NCBI RefSeq assembly: GCF_004327985.1
Contig: NZ_SJDL01000009.1
Coordinates: 83,994-147,993 of the forward strand
Direction: 5' to 3'
Source: Marinobacter halodurans
GTDB lineage: Bacteria > Pseudomonadota > Gammaproteobacteria > Pseudomonadales > Oleiphilaceae
DNA length: 64,000 bases
Shown piece by piece: positions 18,901-28,610 of the stretch. A model generated the notes under the pieces. That model searched no databases. It saw nothing but the letters and a program-made list of their open reading frames with translations, and was not told the origin of the DNA. The position numbers and the translations under genes were made by a program. How positions within the stretch are numbered: the first letter of the stretch is position 1; the number at the start of each line of letters is the position of its first letter.

Positions 18901-20133
18901 TTAGGACTGTCCCGCCTTCAAAGTATGGGCCGCATCACTCTCCCGGAAACCAATCAGGTACAGGATGGCATCCAGGCCCAGGGTTGAGATGGAGTGGCGG
19001 GCCGACTCCTTGACCAGCGGCTTGGCGCGGAAAGCCACACCCAGACCGGCCTGACTCAGCATCGGCAGATCGTTGGCGCCGTCACCAACGGCGATCACCT
19101 GCTCCGGCGACACACCTTCCCGGGCCGCGATCTCGAGCAGGAGCTCTGCCTTGCGTTGGCCGTCGACGATACGGCCGGAGACCTGCCCGGTCACCTTGCC
19201 ATCCACGATCGCCAGTTCGTTGGCGTGTATGAAGTCGATCCCCAGCCGCTCCTGCAGGTAGCGGGCGAAGTAGGTAAAGCCACCGGACAGGATCGCCGTG
19301 CGATAGCCCAGCGCCTTGAGCGTACGTATCAGGTGCTCGGCCCCTTCGGTCAGTTTCAGGCGCGCGGCGATCGATTGCAGGACGGCTTCATCCAGCCCCT
19401 TCAACAGGGCCAGCCGCTCGGCAAAACTCTCGCTGAAATCGAGCTCGCCCTGCATCGCGCGCTCGGTGATGGCAGCCACCTGATCACCAACGCCGGCTTC
19501 CCGGGCCAGCTCGTCAATCACCTCGGCCTCGATCAGCGTGGAATCCATGTCGAAGACCACCAGACGGCGGTTGCGGCGGAAGATCGAATCCTCCTGGAAG
19601 GCGATGTCCACGTTCAGCTCGCCGGCGATCTTGAGGAAATCCGTTCGCAGGGTCTCCAGATCCTCGGGCGTGCCGCGCACGGAGAACTCCACGCAGGCAA
19701 TGCGGTTATCCGCTGGATTCAGGGACGGACGGCCCGACAGGCGGGTGATGTTGTCGATATTCAGACCGTGGCGGGCGGTGATAGCGGACACCCGGGCGAT
19801 GTGCTCGGCCTTGATGTCCCGAGCCAGCAGCGTGACGATGTAGCAGGCCCGGTTACGACCGGCCGCCCACTGCTGGTATTCACTTTCCGTGATGGGCGCA
19901 AAGTGCACCTGCAGATCCAGTGCGTGCAACCGGAACATGACGTCGCGGATCACGTGTGGGGCGTTCGCCTCATCGGGGATTTCCACCAGGATGCCCCAGG
20001 TCAGGTGGTCGTGGATAACGGCCTGACCAATATCGAGGATCCGCACATCGTAGCGCCCCATGATCCCGGTAATTTCGGAGGTGAGTCCGGGCTTGTCACG
20101 CCCGGATACATTGATCAGAACCAGTTCACTCAC
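18901..20133 (-). CDS. serB: Phosphoserine phosphatase SerB
   Basis: Last step of serine synthesis, hydrolysing phosphoserine. Two N-terminal ACT-like regulatory segments (about residues 1 to 170) precede a HAD phosphatase domain with the nucleophile motif [12 protein letters not shown], the Ser of ILSGGFTYF and the [10 protein letters not shown] acidic motif. The GTG start at 20133 follows GAGGGG and gives [11 protein letters not shown], which fits the ACT domain. It overlaps the end of parC by 8 bases, suggesting translational coupling. An ATG at 20151 is the main alternative. SerB also adjoins fimX in Pseudomonas aeruginosa. Confidence 0.95.
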   Translation of the reverse strand: MSELVLINVSGRDKPGLTSEITGIMGRYDVRILDIGQAVIHDHLTWGILVEIPDEANAPHVIRDVMFRLHALDLQVHFAPITESEYQQWAAGRNRACYIVTLLARDIKAEHIARVSAITARHGLNIDNITRLSGRPSLNPADNRIACVEFSVRGTPEDLETLRTDFLKIAGELNVDIAFQEDSIFRRNRRLVVFDMDSTLIEAEVIDELAREAGVGDQVAAITERAMQGELDFSESFAERLALLKGLDEAVLQSIAARLKLTEGAEHLIRTLKALGYRTAILSGGFTYFARYLQERLGIDFIHANELAIVDGKVTGQVSGRIVDGQRKAELLLEIAAREGVSPEQVIAVGDGANDLPMLSQAGLGVAFRAKPLVKESARHSISTLGLDAILYLIGFRESDAAHTLKAGQS

Positions 20134-22417
20134 GCTCGTCCATCCCCTCATCCGACTGTGCCAGCGCCGTGCCGACGACTTCCAGCGAGTCGACCCGCTG
20201 CAGCCCCCGGGGCAGTTTATGGCCACGCCGGCCGCGCTCGCCAATGTAGTGTTCAAGATCGCTGAACTGGAGCGTCATCTTGCGCTTACCGGCCTGGACC
20301 TGCAGCTGGTCCGAAACACTGAACACACCAACGGCGACCACATATTCCTCCCGGTTCTGGACGCGGGCGGAGGGAATGCTGATGATTTTGTTGCCCTTGC
20401 CCTTGGCCAGCTCCGGCAACTCTTCCAGCGGGAAGACCAGCATACGGCCTTCGTTGGTAATGGCGGCCACATGCTGATTCTCGCCATCCGGAACCGTCAC
20501 CGGCGTCATGATGCACGCTCCCTTGGGCACACTGACCACGGCCTTGCCGTTGCGGTTCTTGCTGATCATGTTCTCCAGGTTGGTGACGAAGCCATAACCA
20601 CCATCGGTAACCAGCAGAACACGCTGGTTGGGCTCGCCCATCAGGACCCCGGCAAACCCGGCGCCCGGTGGCGGGTTGATCCGCCCGGTCAGCGGTTCGC
20701 CCTGACCACGGGCCGATGGCAACGAGTGCGCCATCAGCGAATAGGCCCGACCGGTGGAGTCCACGAAGATCGCCTGCTGGTTGTTGCGTCCGCAGGCCGA
20801 CAGGGCGAAGCGGTCGCCGGCCTTGTAGCTCAGTCCCTCCGGATCGATGTCGTGACCCTTGGCGGCGCGCACCCAGCCTTTCTCGGAGAGCACCACCGTG
20901 ACGGGGTCGTTGGAGACCAGATCCACTTCACTGAAGGCACGGGCTTCCTCCCGCTCGACAATGGGCGAGCGGCGCTCGTCTCCAAAGGTCTCGGCGTCGG
21001 CTTCCAGTTCGGTCTTGATCAGGTCGCGCAGCTTGGACTCCGAGCCCAGCACGGATTGCAGGTAGTCGCGCTCCTCGGACAGTTCGGCCTGCTCGCCCTT
21101 GATCTTCATTTCCTCGAGCTTGGCCAGGTGGCGCAATTTCAATTCCAGGATGGCTTCCGCCTGATCGGCACTCAGACCAAACCGGCGAATCAGCTCATCC
21201 TTGGGCTTATCCTCATAGCGGATGATCTCGATGACTTCATCGATATTGAGGAAGGCAACCAGCAGGCCTTCCAGGATATGCAGGCGCGAGAGCACCTTGT
21301 CGAGGCGGAACTGCAAACGGCGGCGAACGGTGGTGGTCCGGTAGCTGAGCCACTCGGTCAGCATGGTGCGCAGATCCTTGACCTGCGGCCGGCCATCGAT
21401 GCCAATGACGTTCAGGTTGACCCGGTAGGTCTTCTCCAGATCCGTACTGGCGAACAGGTGGGTCATCAGGCCATCCAGGTCCACCCGGTTGGACCGGGGC
21501 ACGATCACCAGCCGTGTCGGGTTCTCGTGGTCGGACTCATCACGCAGATCCGCCACCATCGGGAGCTTCTTGCCCTGCATCTGCTGGGCGATCTGCTCCA
21601 ACACCCGGGCGCCGGATACCTGGTGCGGCAATTCGGTGACCACGACTTCGCCGTTTTCCCGGGACCACTTGGCCCGCATGCGCAGCGAGCCGCGACCGGT
21701 CTCGTACATCTGGAGCAGGTCCTTACGCGGCGTGATGATCTCGGCGCGGGTCGGGAAATCCGGCCCCTTGATGTGCTCGCAGAGCTGCTCGACGGTCGTC
21801 TCCGGCGCGTCCAGCAGGCGAATGCAGGCCGAGGTCACCTCCCGGGCATTGTGCGGCGGAATGTCTGTGGCCATGCCCACGGCAATACCGGTGGTGCCAT
21901 TGAGCAGTACGTGCGGCAGTCGGGCCGGCAGGCTGGCGGGTTCGTCCATGGTGCCGTCGAAGTTGGGCACCCAGTCGACCGTCCCCTGACCCAACTCGCT
22001 CAACAGAACTTCGGAGAACGGGGCCAGCCGCGATTCGGTGTACCGCATGGCCGCGAAGGACTTCGGGTCATCCGGAGACCCCCAGTTGCCCTGGCCGTCG
22101 ATCAGCGGATAGCGATAGGAGAACGGCTGGGCCATGAGCACCATGGCTTCGTAGCAGGCGCTGTCGCCGTGGGGATGGAACTTACCCAGGACGTCGCCCA
22201 CGGTACGGGCCGACTTCTTGTACTTGGCGGTCGCCTTGAGGCCCAGCTCGCTCATGGCGTAGATAATGCGCCGCTGAACCGGCTTCAGACCGTCGCCCAC
22301 GTGGGGCAGTGCGCGATCCAGGATGACGTACATGGAGTAATCGAGATACGCCTTCTCCGTGTAGTCACGCAGCGATACGCGCTCAAATCCTTCGTCGGTC
22401 GTCTGAAATTCAGCCAT
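20126..22417 (-). CDS. parC: DNA topoisomerase IV subunit A
   Basis: Cleavage-reunion subunit of topoisomerase IV, which unlinks replicated chromosomes. The N-terminal winged-helix/tower region has [15 protein letters not shown], then [27 protein letters not shown] and the catalytic Tyr in AAMRYTE. The quinolone-resistance position is the Ser-Ala-Cys-Tyr-Glu block. A shorter C-terminal beta-propeller follows. The ATG at 22417 has AGAAGGGG upstream and yields 763 residues. The longer frame to 22549 adds a Cys/Arg-rich head with no support. serB follows with an overlap. parE lies 6 kb upstream, separated by accessory genes. Confidence 0.96.
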   Translation of the reverse strand: MAEFQTTDEGFERVSLRDYTEKAYLDYSMYVILDRALPHVGDGLKPVQRRIIYAMSELGLKATAKYKKSARTVGDVLGKFHPHGDSACYEAMVLMAQPFSYRYPLIDGQGNWGSPDDPKSFAAMRYTESRLAPFSEVLLSELGQGTVDWVPNFDGTMDEPASLPARLPHVLLNGTTGIAVGMATDIPPHNAREVTSACIRLLDAPETTVEQLCEHIKGPDFPTRAEIITPRKDLLQMYETGRGSLRMRAKWSRENGEVVVTELPHQVSGARVLEQIAQQMQGKKLPMVADLRDESDHENPTRLVIVPRSNRVDLDGLMTHLFASTDLEKTYRVNLNVIGIDGRPQVKDLRTMLTEWLSYRTTTVRRRLQFRLDKVLSRLHILEGLLVAFLNIDEVIEIIRYEDKPKDELIRRFGLSADQAEAILELKLRHLAKLEEMKIKGEQAELSEERDYLQSVLGSESKLRDLIKTELEADAETFGDERRSPIVEREEARAFSEVDLVSNDPVTVVLSEKGWVRAAKGHDIDPEGLSYKAGDRFALSACGRNNQQAIFVDSTGRAYSLMAHSLPSARGQGEPLTGRINPPPGAGFAGVLMGEPNQRVLLVTDGGYGFVTNLENMISKNRNGKAVVSVPKGACIMTPVTVPDGENQHVAAITNEGRMLVFPLEELPELAKGKGNKIISIPSARVQNREEYVVAVGVFSVSDQLQVQAGKRKMTLQFSDLEHYIGERGRRGHKLPRGLQRVDSLEVVGTALAQSDEGMDERE

Positions 22418-22861
22418 AGTGGCCCCTTCTCCTGAACAATGTTCGGCCGGACATGCCAACCGTTTCCACAGCAAGCGGCCATTATAGAAAGGCCGCCGCA
22501 AACACACCAACCCTATGACCGAAACAGCAGGAACAAAGGTCCGGAACAACGGCCTCGGCCCTCAGAATCGATCAATTCGCATACAGATTATCCGCAATGC
22601 GGCCCCAGGACGCGGCAACCGGCAACGCCGCGCAATGCGGCATAATCACTGGGTTTTACACGCTTTTTCAGGGGTAAAACCAAAGATGGAATAGCGGAAT
22701 CCACGAATGGAGGCCCCAGGGGGTGCTCTTTATTCTCGATTCGTTGATGTCGCCGGATGAGAACATTCGGCGCGCGGCAGGCGCCACTTGCGGCGCGCTC
22801 CACTTTGACTACATCAGGCGCAGCGGACGCGTCGTCTACAGAGAAGGTATTCGTTGTCCCT
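22418..22861. other. Intergenic region between parC and a small membrane protein gene
   Basis: No gene was recognised. An 8 bp perfect inverted repeat GGTTTTAC/GTAAAACC with a 14-base spacer (22652 to 22681) includes a possible -35 box TTTACA and could be an operator for the downstream gene. Near-palindromic GC-rich stretches around 22590 to 22640 may form secondary structure. Confidence 0.4.
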
Positions 22862-23107
22862 ATGCAGACACTTACGCTGAAACTGACGCTCAAGGCTTGT
22901 GGTCGCGCCATGATGGCCGCCACCATCAATGCCGGCCTGGCCCTGGTACTGATGCTGCTCGTCGAATTTGCCATCAGCGGGGGCCTGCATCTGGCCGAAG
23001 CCTATCTGTATGCCGGCCTGCTGATCTGGATCGTGGTGTTCAGCGGGCAGATGTTCCGCCAGTACCGACTCTGCCAGTGCCAGCGCCACGGACACCACCA
23101 GTCATAA
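22862..23107 (+). CDS. Small integral membrane protein of unknown function
   Basis: An 81-residue protein with two predicted membrane helices: about residues 17 to 38 (a Leu/Val-rich run in ALVLMLLVEFAIS) and 44 to 62 (AYLYAGLLIWIVVF). The tail is short, basic and His/Cys-containing (FRQYRLCQCQRHGHHQ). No family was recognised. AGAAGG lies about 14 bases upstream of the ATG. A longer frame from 22757 lacks support. It precedes a chemoreceptor gene by 100 bases, with no evidence of a joint function. Confidence 0.55.
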   Translation: MQTLTLKLTLKACGRAMMAATINAGLALVLMLLVEFAISGGLHLAEAYLYAGLLIWIVVFSGQMFRQYRLCQCQRHGHHQS

Positions 23108-23208
23108 CACCGTCTTTCCCAATATCAACGCCCCATAACATCCATCCCCCCCCTTCCCTGCTATTCTGATATAAGCCTGTTAGCCATTGATGCCAGGGGA
23201 AAATAACA

Positions 23209-24846
23209 ATGAATATCATCCGCAGACTGGGGTTGAAAACCAAGATTGTCCTACCGTTCGCCCTGACGGCGCTGGCCATTATAGCGCTGGGGGTCGCCAA
23301 CCTGATCACCACCCGTGGGTTAATCAGCGACACGGGCCGCATTTCCCACAATTACGTGCCGGCAGTCAGTGCTGCCCTGAACGCCGACCGCGACCTGTAC
23401 CAGGCCTATACGGCTCAACAGAACCTTATCCTGGCGGCCCAGGATCAAGAGGACATATCCGGCTTCCTGGCGGACTACGATGAAAACGCCAAGCAGGCCC
23501 TAGACCGTATGGAAGTGGCGCGCAAACTCCTGGCCGAAGATGGCGTGGACAATGAGCTGGAGGGCTTTGAAACCGCCTACCGGACGTGGAAAGCGGCCGC
23601 CGACAAAGTCAACGCCATGGTGACTGACGGCCAGGTTGACGAGGCGCGGCAGGCCATCGGAAAAACCGTTCTCCCCCTGTTCTCATCGCTGCGGGACTAT
23701 TACGACGTCGCCGGCGCTTTCGCTGACAAGAATGCCCTGGCAACCTCGGAAGACGCGACCGCAATCGGCCAGCAGAGCATGACCACCACGGTTGTCGTGA
23801 CCGTGATCGTGCTGGCCATCAGCGGCCTGATTTTCTTTGTCGCCACGCGCCTGATCATTCAATCCATCAACGAACTCCGCACACGGCTGGACGATATTGC
23901 CGAAGGTGGAGGGGACCTGAGCAGTCGCGTACCGGTGGAATCCAACGACGACCTCGGACGCCTGGCCACCAGCTTCAATGCCGTGATCGGCAACCTTCAG
24001 GGCATGGTGCGGGAGATCAAAGATCTCTCGCTCGAGCTCAAGGAGGGCGCCGAAAAGCTCGACCGGGCGGCGGCGGACAACCGCGACGGGATTACCCAAC
24101 AGACCGATGCCATCACCCAGGTCGCCACCGCCATCAACCAGATGCAGAGCGCGATAGAAGAAGTCGCGGCCAACGCCGGCACGGCCGCCGACGTTACCCG
24201 CAGCGCCCAGACCAATACAGAAACGGGTGCCCGTATCATTCACAATGCCTCGGAAGAGGTGAACCGCCTGTCCGACCAGATCGAGACCGCCGTCGGCGTG
24301 ATCCGCAAGCTGTCTGAGGACTCCGGCAACATCACCTCGGTGCTGGATGTCATCCGCGGCATCGCCGAGCAGACCAACCTCCTGGCGCTGAACGCCGCCA
24401 TCGAGGCGGCCCGCGCCGGCGAACAGGGCCGGGGCTTTGCCGTCGTGGCCGACGAGGTACGTACCCTGGCCCAGCGCACGCAGGAATCCACCTCGGACAT
24501 CCAGTCCATGATCACCACCTTGCAGACCGGTGTCTCCGAAATCGTCTCGGTCATGGAAACGGGCAACGAGCAGGCGGAACAGACCGTCAAACTCTCCGCG
24601 GAAGCGGAGCAGAAACTGAATGAAATCCTGGGCGCCATGAACAGCATCAGCGACGTCAACGCCAGCGTGGCGTCCGCAACGGAAGAACAGACTCAGGTGG
24701 TGGACGAGATAAACCGGAGCATCACACGGATCAACGACCTCGCCCAGAACAGCGACGCCCGCTCCGTGGAAATCGACCAGATCAGCCAACTACTGGCCGG
24801 TTACGCGCAGACATTAACCACCCAGGTCGGACGTTACCGGGTCTAG
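23209..24846 (+). CDS. Methyl-accepting chemotaxis protein
   Basis: Transmembrane chemoreceptor that controls CheA activity. The first helix is at about residues 12 to 33. A four-helix-bundle type periplasmic sensor of about 150 residues follows, then a second helix at about 187 to 210, a HAMP domain ([27 protein letters not shown]) and the cytoplasmic signalling domain. The highly conserved tip reads [37 protein letters not shown]. No C-terminal CheR-binding pentapeptide is seen. The length is 545 residues. The ligand cannot be told from sequence. A shared terminator separates it from the convergent yceI-like gene. Confidence 0.94.
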   Translation: MNIIRRLGLKTKIVLPFALTALAIIALGVANLITTRGLISDTGRISHNYVPAVSAALNADRDLYQAYTAQQNLILAAQDQEDISGFLADYDENAKQALDRMEVARKLLAEDGVDNELEGFETAYRTWKAAADKVNAMVTDGQVDEARQAIGKTVLPLFSSLRDYYDVAGAFADKNALATSEDATAIGQQSMTTTVVVTVIVLAISGLIFFVATRLIIQSINELRTRLDDIAEGGGDLSSRVPVESNDDLGRLATSFNAVIGNLQGMVREIKDLSLELKEGAEKLDRAAADNRDGITQQTDAITQVATAINQMQSAIEEVAANAGTAADVTRSAQTNTETGARIIHNASEEVNRLSDQIETAVGVIRKLSEDSGNITSVLDVIRGIAEQTNLLALNAAIEAARAGEQGRGFAVVADEVRTLAQRTQESTSDIQSMITTLQTGVSEIVSVMETGNEQAEQTVKLSAEAEQKLNEILGAMNSISDVNASVASATEEQTQVVDEINRSITRINDLAQNSDARSVEIDQISQLLAGYAQTLTTQVGRYRV

Positions 24847-24911
24847 GAAAAGCCGGTGAAAGCCCTGACCACCAAACGGTGTCCAGGGCCTCGCCTGCCC
24901 CTTACCGAGCC

Positions 24912-25016
24912 TCAGGCAGAAAGGCCGGAGGCATTCGCCACGACCAGCGCCAGCAGCACCAGCGTCATACTGACCGTCACGAAGCGAAGGGACCGATTGC
25001 GCCTGACGCGCTCCAT
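24912..25016 (-). CDS. Candidate 34-residue single-helix membrane peptide
   Basis: An ATG frame encoding a basic N terminus (MERVRRNRSLRF) followed by a hydrophobic helix (MTLVLLALVVANASG) and a stop. AGGA lies about 9 bases before the ATG. Such Arg-rich, single-helix proteins are often missed by gene finders. It sits downstream of the terminator of the yceI-like gene on the same strand, so it would need its own promoter or readthrough. Coding status is uncertain. Confidence 0.3.
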   Translation of the reverse strand: MERVRRNRSLRFVTVSMTLVLLALVVANASGLSA

Positions 25017-25035
25017 AAAAGGTATCCTGACAACG

Positions 25036-25071
25036 AAAAACACCGCCATATTAAACCAGGCGGTGTTTTTT
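25036..25071. terminator. Bidirectional intrinsic terminator
   Basis: AAAAA-CACCGCC, an 11-base loop, then GGCGGTG-TTTTTT. The hairpin is flanked by A- and T-tracts so that it can end transcription from both the chemoreceptor (plus strand) and the yceI-like gene (minus strand). Confidence 0.88.
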
Positions 25072-25103
25072 CATCTACCCCTTTCAAGCGGGTACGTCAC
25101 ACC

Positions 25104-25697
25104 CTACTGACGAACCCCCTCGACTGAGATGATCATCTCGACCGTCTGGGACTGCGGCCCCAGGTCCATCGGGATGCCGAAGTCCTTCAGGCGCAGCTCC
25201 GTCTCGGCTTCAAAGCCCATGCGGTAACCGCCCCAGGGGTCCTTGCCGTGACCAACCATGTCCGCGTCCAGCGTAATTTCCCTGGTCACACCGCGCAGGG
25301 TCAGATCCCCCACGATCTTTGCCTCGTCCCTGTCGTCACCATCAAAGATAACTTTCCTGCTCTTGAAGGTGGCCTGGGGAAATTCATCCACAGCCAGGAA
25401 GTCGTCGCTGCGCAGGTGCTTGTCACGCTCCGCGTGATTCGAATCGACGCTGCCCGTGTCGATCGTTACCTGGACCGAGTTACTGGCGGGGTCTTCGGCG
25501 TTGTAGGTGAACTGACCATCGAACTCGTTGAAACGGCCATAAAGGTAGCTGTAGCCCAGATGTGAAATCTTGAACATGATGAACTGATGGTTGCCCTGGG
25601 TATCGAAGGCGTAGGTACCGTCCCCTTCGGCAGCCTGGACGCCACCCGCAAGAACCGCCATGGATACCGCAGACGAAATGGCCAGTTTCCTCAACAT
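25104..25697 (-). CDS. YceI-family periplasmic protein
   Basis: YceI proteins are periplasmic lipocalin-like barrels that bind isoprenoid-type lipids such as ubiquinone-8. A Sec signal peptide (MLRKLAISSAVSMAVLAGGVQA) is followed by the family pattern of a TVDTGSVDS-like strand, the NHAERDKHLRSDDFLAVDEFP block and GDLTLRGVTREITLD. The mature length is about 175 residues. The cytochrome b561 gene lies just upstream on the same strand; YceI with cytochrome b561 is a common pair, consistent with quinone-linked redox work in the envelope. Confidence 0.92.
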   Translation of the reverse strand: MLRKLAISSAVSMAVLAGGVQAAEGDGTYAFDTQGNHQFIMFKISHLGYSYLYGRFNEFDGQFTYNAEDPASNSVQVTIDTGSVDSNHAERDKHLRSDDFLAVDEFPQATFKSRKVIFDGDDRDEAKIVGDLTLRGVTREITLDADMVGHGKDPWGGYRMGFEAETELRLKDFGIPMDLGPQSQTVEMIISVEGVRQ

Positions 25698-25738
25698 AAT
25701 ACTCTCCTTAACATTATGCCCTTTCGGGCCTTACCGGT

Positions 25739-26329
25739 TTATATCGAATCATTCCGTGGCCGGATGACCGGGCGCGCCTTAAGCCCCATCATGCGGCGCA
25801 GGGTCTCGTCGCGATCGATGACATGGTGCTTGATGGCACCGATGGCATGGATCACCGCGAGAATCACCAAACCCCAGGCGACCCAGTAATGGATGTCTCC
25901 GGCAACGCTTTCCAGTCCCTTCTGCTGTCCGGTGACCGATGGCACCGTGAACCAGTTGAAAACATCGACACCGGAGCCGTCGGCCGTCGGGATCAGATAA
26001 CCGGACACCAGTACGGCGAACAGCAGCAGATACATGCCAAAGTGCGCAACATGAGCGCCCGCCTTTTCCCAGGGCCTGTGGGAGGGAAGCGAAACCGGGG
26101 GCGGCGAAACCAGGCGCCAGGCGACCCGGAAGAACATCGCCAGCAGCACAAGGATGCCAATACTCTCGTGGATGTGGGGAGCTTCATTATACCAGGCGTC
26201 GTAGTAGGTCAGCTCGACCATGTAGAGCCCGAGCCCGAACAGCCCGAACACGGCAACAGCGACCAGCCAGTGAATCAGGATCGTGACCCAGCCAAATTGC
26301 TGCCGGGAGTTCATCAGGGGAAACGCCAT
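25739..26329 (-). CDS. Cytochrome b561 family membrane protein
   Basis: Four-helix di-heme b-type cytochrome of the inner membrane. The E. coli relative CybB oxidises superoxide and passes electrons to ubiquinone. Haem-ligand His residues are seen in TILIHWLVAVAV, APHIHESIGILV, AGAHVAHFGMYLLL and DIHYWVAWGLV. The ATG at 26329 has GGAGG 10 bases upstream. A GTG at 26371 and an ATG at 26314 are alternatives. The gap to the downstream yceI-like gene is about 40 bases, so they probably form an operon. Confidence 0.9.
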   Translation of the reverse strand: MAFPLMNSRQQFGWVTILIHWLVAVAVFGLFGLGLYMVELTYYDAWYNEAPHIHESIGILVLLAMFFRVAWRLVSPPPVSLPSHRPWEKAGAHVAHFGMYLLLFAVLVSGYLIPTADGSGVDVFNWFTVPSVTGQQKGLESVAGDIHYWVAWGLVILAVIHAIGAIKHHVIDRDETLRRMMGLKARPVIRPRNDSI

Positions 26330-26558
26330 ACCGATCGGGCCTCCGATGCCGACCGTGACCCTCGCGGTCACGAGTATTCCAGATCAATAAAGCATCATAG
26401 AAGGGCATCCTGCGACGGCAAACCAAAATGTTTTGTTGGCTTTGTTCAAAATTATTGATGGATGCGAGCAGCTTCAGTGCAGCTTAGCACCCTGACGTCC
26501 CTGAAAATGGGCCTTTCAGCGACACGCCACCTTGGTCGAATACGGGTTTTACTGATTG

Positions 26559-26587
26559 TTGCCTATGCTTATTAACATCATAGTTAA
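26559..26587 (+). promoter_or_regulatory. Candidate promoter with operator-like palindrome
   Basis: TTGCCT and TAGTTA are spaced 16 bases apart as possible -35 and -10 boxes. The palindrome TTAAC-atcata-GTTAA (26572 to 26587) overlaps the -10 element, as repressor sites often do. It points towards the micro-ORF and the EAL gene. It was found by inspection only. Confidence 0.35.
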
Positions 26588-26647
26588 TGAACATCGCTTG
26601 ATTCCGCCGAGCGGAATTGAGCACAGCAGCAACACAGGAGCAGAGCA

Positions 26648-26695
26648 ATGGAAGTCGAATTCGACGAAGACGTTGTTATCCCGAGCAACAACTGA
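26648..26695 (+). CDS. Candidate 15-residue acidic micro-ORF (leader peptide?)
   Basis: ATG preceded by CAGGAG with a 9-base gap, encoding MEVEFDEDVVIPSNN and a TGA stop. Six of 15 residues are acidic. It lies 31 bases after a perfect hairpin and about 290 bases before the EAL gene. It could be a leader peptide or a small acidic protein, or chance. No known peptide family was recognised. Confidence 0.25.
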   Translation: MEVEFDEDVVIPSNN

Positions 26696-26985
26696 TCCCG
26701 TATTCCAGCACAGCCGGCAGGATGTATCGACTGGTCCCGCCATGTACCGGTGATGCCGCCTCCCACGGCGGCCACCCCTCAGGCTTTCCGCTCAAACGTC
26801 GACCGGTTTTTAACCATTTTGCGTTTCCCTCTGGCATCCTTTTGTAATATTTGGCATTCTGCTCACAACTGAACACACGGTCATTCTTAGCGTTCAGCGA
26901 ACCGCCTGTTGCGAATTCTGAAATAACTCGACCGGTTCAGCCGGCAACGCACGGGTCAGCTTTTAATGCGCGCGCAGTAGTCTCG

Positions 26986-28254
26986 ATGTCAAAAAGCGTT
27001 GTCAACCAAAGCAGTGAACCCGAGCTGGATCTCCTGACGCCCCTGCTCGATCACGCAGAATCGGGCTGGACGGCCAGTTTCCAGGGCCTCAGGCTACACA
27101 CAGCGTTACAGCCGATTTTCAGCATTTCCCACAAGCGCATCATTGGCTACGAAGCACTGATCCGGGCATTCGATACCGACAACGCCAGCGTACTGCCGCT
27201 ACACCTGTTCCAGCTTCCCACCAGCGACCCGGAAGATGTCCTCCTGGACCGCCTCTGTCGTTACCTGCATGTGCAGAATTTCGCCACGCTCGACGACGAT
27301 GTGAACTGGCTGTTCCTGAACGTTTCACCCCGGGTCGTCGCAACGGGTAAGCAGCACGACTCCTTCTTCGGTCAGTTGCTTTCCCGCATCGGTTTTCCCT
27401 CCCACCGCATCGTCGTGGAGATCGTCGAGCAGCCGACGGACGACGCCGAGCAGTTGCGGGACACCGTCAACTACTACAAGCAACTGGGCTGCCTGACGGC
27501 CATCGACGACTTCGGTGCCGGCCATTCCAACTTTGAGCGCATCTGGAACCTGGCACCGGACATCGTCAAACTGGACCGCCAGATCCTGACCCGGGCCACC
27601 AACGACAAACGCGCCCGACAGATTCTCAACGGCATCGTCTCGCTGCTGCACCAGTCCGGCTGCCTGGTGCTCCTGGAAGGCGTGGAGACCCGCGAACAGG
27701 CCATGATCGCCATCGACGGTGGGGTGGATTTCGTACAGGGCTTCTACTTCCGACGACCGGGACTGGAACTGGCCGACATCACCCGGACGTCAACCGACCT
27801 GGATGCGCTGCTGAACGACTACAAGAAGAGCAGTCAAACGGAGCTCGACCCGACCCACGAACTCAGCCGCTACTTCCGGGACCGCTTCCAGCAGGCCACG
27901 GCCTCCATTCGGGCCGACATCCCCTTCGCAGCCGCCTGCCGCCCGCTGACCCGCCACCACACCGTTTCCCGCTGCTACCTGATCAATGACAAGGGCGTCC
28001 AGACAGAGGACACGCTGCGCTCGGACAACATGATCGAGTGCCTCGATCCCCGTTTCCGCCCCCTGGAAAACACCCACAACGCCGACTGGTTCCGCCAGCA
28101 TTACCTGAGACAGGCCCTGAACCAGCCCAATCGCCTCCAGGTCACCCGACCGTACCTTTCCGTCACCGGCGCCTACATGTGCGTCACCCTGTCCCAGGCG
28201 TTCCAGCACGATGGAACGACCAAGGTACTGTGCTGCGATATTATTTCCCGGTAG
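26986..28254 (+). CDS. EAL-domain c-di-GMP phosphodiesterase with C-terminal sensor-like domain
   Basis: Likely hydrolyses c-di-GMP to pGpG. The EAL domain (about residues 35 to 280) keeps the catalytic set: EALIR, NVSPR, VEIVEQ, DDFGAG, VKLDR, EGVET and QGFYF. The C-terminal 135 residues contain HHTVSRCYLINDKG, DPRFRPLENT and DWFRQHYLRQA, a pattern like the PDC/Cache sensor fold found after EAL in some proteins. There is no signal peptide or membrane helix, so this sensor would face the cytoplasm. The ATG at 26986 starts MSKSVV. The frame extends to 26851 without a good start signal, and the ribosome binding site here is weak. Confidence 0.88.
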   Translation: MSKSVVNQSSEPELDLLTPLLDHAESGWTASFQGLRLHTALQPIFSISHKRIIGYEALIRAFDTDNASVLPLHLFQLPTSDPEDVLLDRLCRYLHVQNFATLDDDVNWLFLNVSPRVVATGKQHDSFFGQLLSRIGFPSHRIVVEIVEQPTDDAEQLRDTVNYYKQLGCLTAIDDFGAGHSNFERIWNLAPDIVKLDRQILTRATNDKRARQILNGIVSLLHQSGCLVLLEGVETREQAMIAIDGGVDFVQGFYFRRPGLELADITRTSTDLDALLNDYKKSSQTELDPTHELSRYFRDRFQQATASIRADIPFAAACRPLTRHHTVSRCYLINDKGVQTEDTLRSDNMIECLDPRFRPLENTHNADWFRQHYLRQALNQPNRLQVTRPYLSVTGAYMCVTLSQAFQHDGTTKVLCCDIISR

Positions 28255-28610
28255 TGTTTCGGCTTGAGCCTGCGGGGAAGACGGCAATACGGTGGGGATG
28301 TCCTGGGCGCCTTCGGCACCTCAGAAGCTGGAGAGGGTGTTGCAAAAGGCCTGATCGAAACCAGTGGATGCCATCGCTGGAGCAGAGGACAGGATGTCCT
28401 CGTCGAATAAGAGGGCATGGACGGCCCTATTAGGCGACGGAAACGATGACCTCCATTGGTTTCAGGCTCCGGGGCCTGTTTAAGGCTCCTCTTTCCATCG
28501 TTCCGCCTTCTGGAACATGAAGGTATACCCCCCTTCTTAAGCCCCCGGAGCACCTTGCAAGGAGGCTCCTTTGCCAAAGATCAGCAACAGGCGGAGAGGA
28601 GGAAGCAGGG
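28255..28610. other. Intergenic region with repeat between EAL gene and parE
   Basis: These 356 bases hold repeat family A copy 2 (28357 to 28463) and, further on, a hairpin GGAGCaCCTT-gc-AAGGaGGCTCC around 28547 to 28569. No gene was recognised. It lies between convergent genes, so it may serve as a transcript boundary. Confidence 0.5.
28357..28463. repeat. Structured dispersed repeat, family A, copy 2
   Basis: A 107 bp diverged copy. The ends (28357 to 28378 and 28443 to 28463) form an imperfect inverted repeat. The interior keeps two hairpins, GAGGACA-gga-TGTCCTC and AGGGC-atggacg-GCCCT, whose sequences differ from copies 1 and 3 while pairing is retained. It is preceded by GATC like the other copies. 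Confidence 0.78.

Larger units (their letters stand above)
26330..26985. other. Long leader/intergenic region between cytochrome b561 and the EAL gene
   Basis: A 656-base stretch without a conventional gene. It holds a candidate promoter with a palindrome (26559 to 26587), a perfect hairpin ATTCCGC-cga-GCGGAAT at 26601 to 26617, a 15-codon micro-ORF with a good ribosome binding site, and a hairpin GCCGCC/GGCGGC at 26755 to 26772. The hairpin GTGACC/GGTCAC at 26355 to 26371 precedes the cytochrome gene. Confidence 0.5.

Noticed and set aside
20060..22435. A 791-codon plus-strand open frame opposite parC
   Set aside because: It is a mirror frame of parC in GC-rich DNA. Its His/Gln/Gly-rich translation has no recognisable domain.
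24856..25110. Plus-strand frame after the chemoreceptor gene
   Set aside because: It runs through the bidirectional terminator and has a low-complexity, Thr/Arg-rich translation with no helix or motif.
26617..26847. 76-codon plus-strand frame upstream of the EAL gene
   Set aside because: It has no ribosome binding site, crosses two hairpins and has an Arg/Pro-rich random-looking translation.
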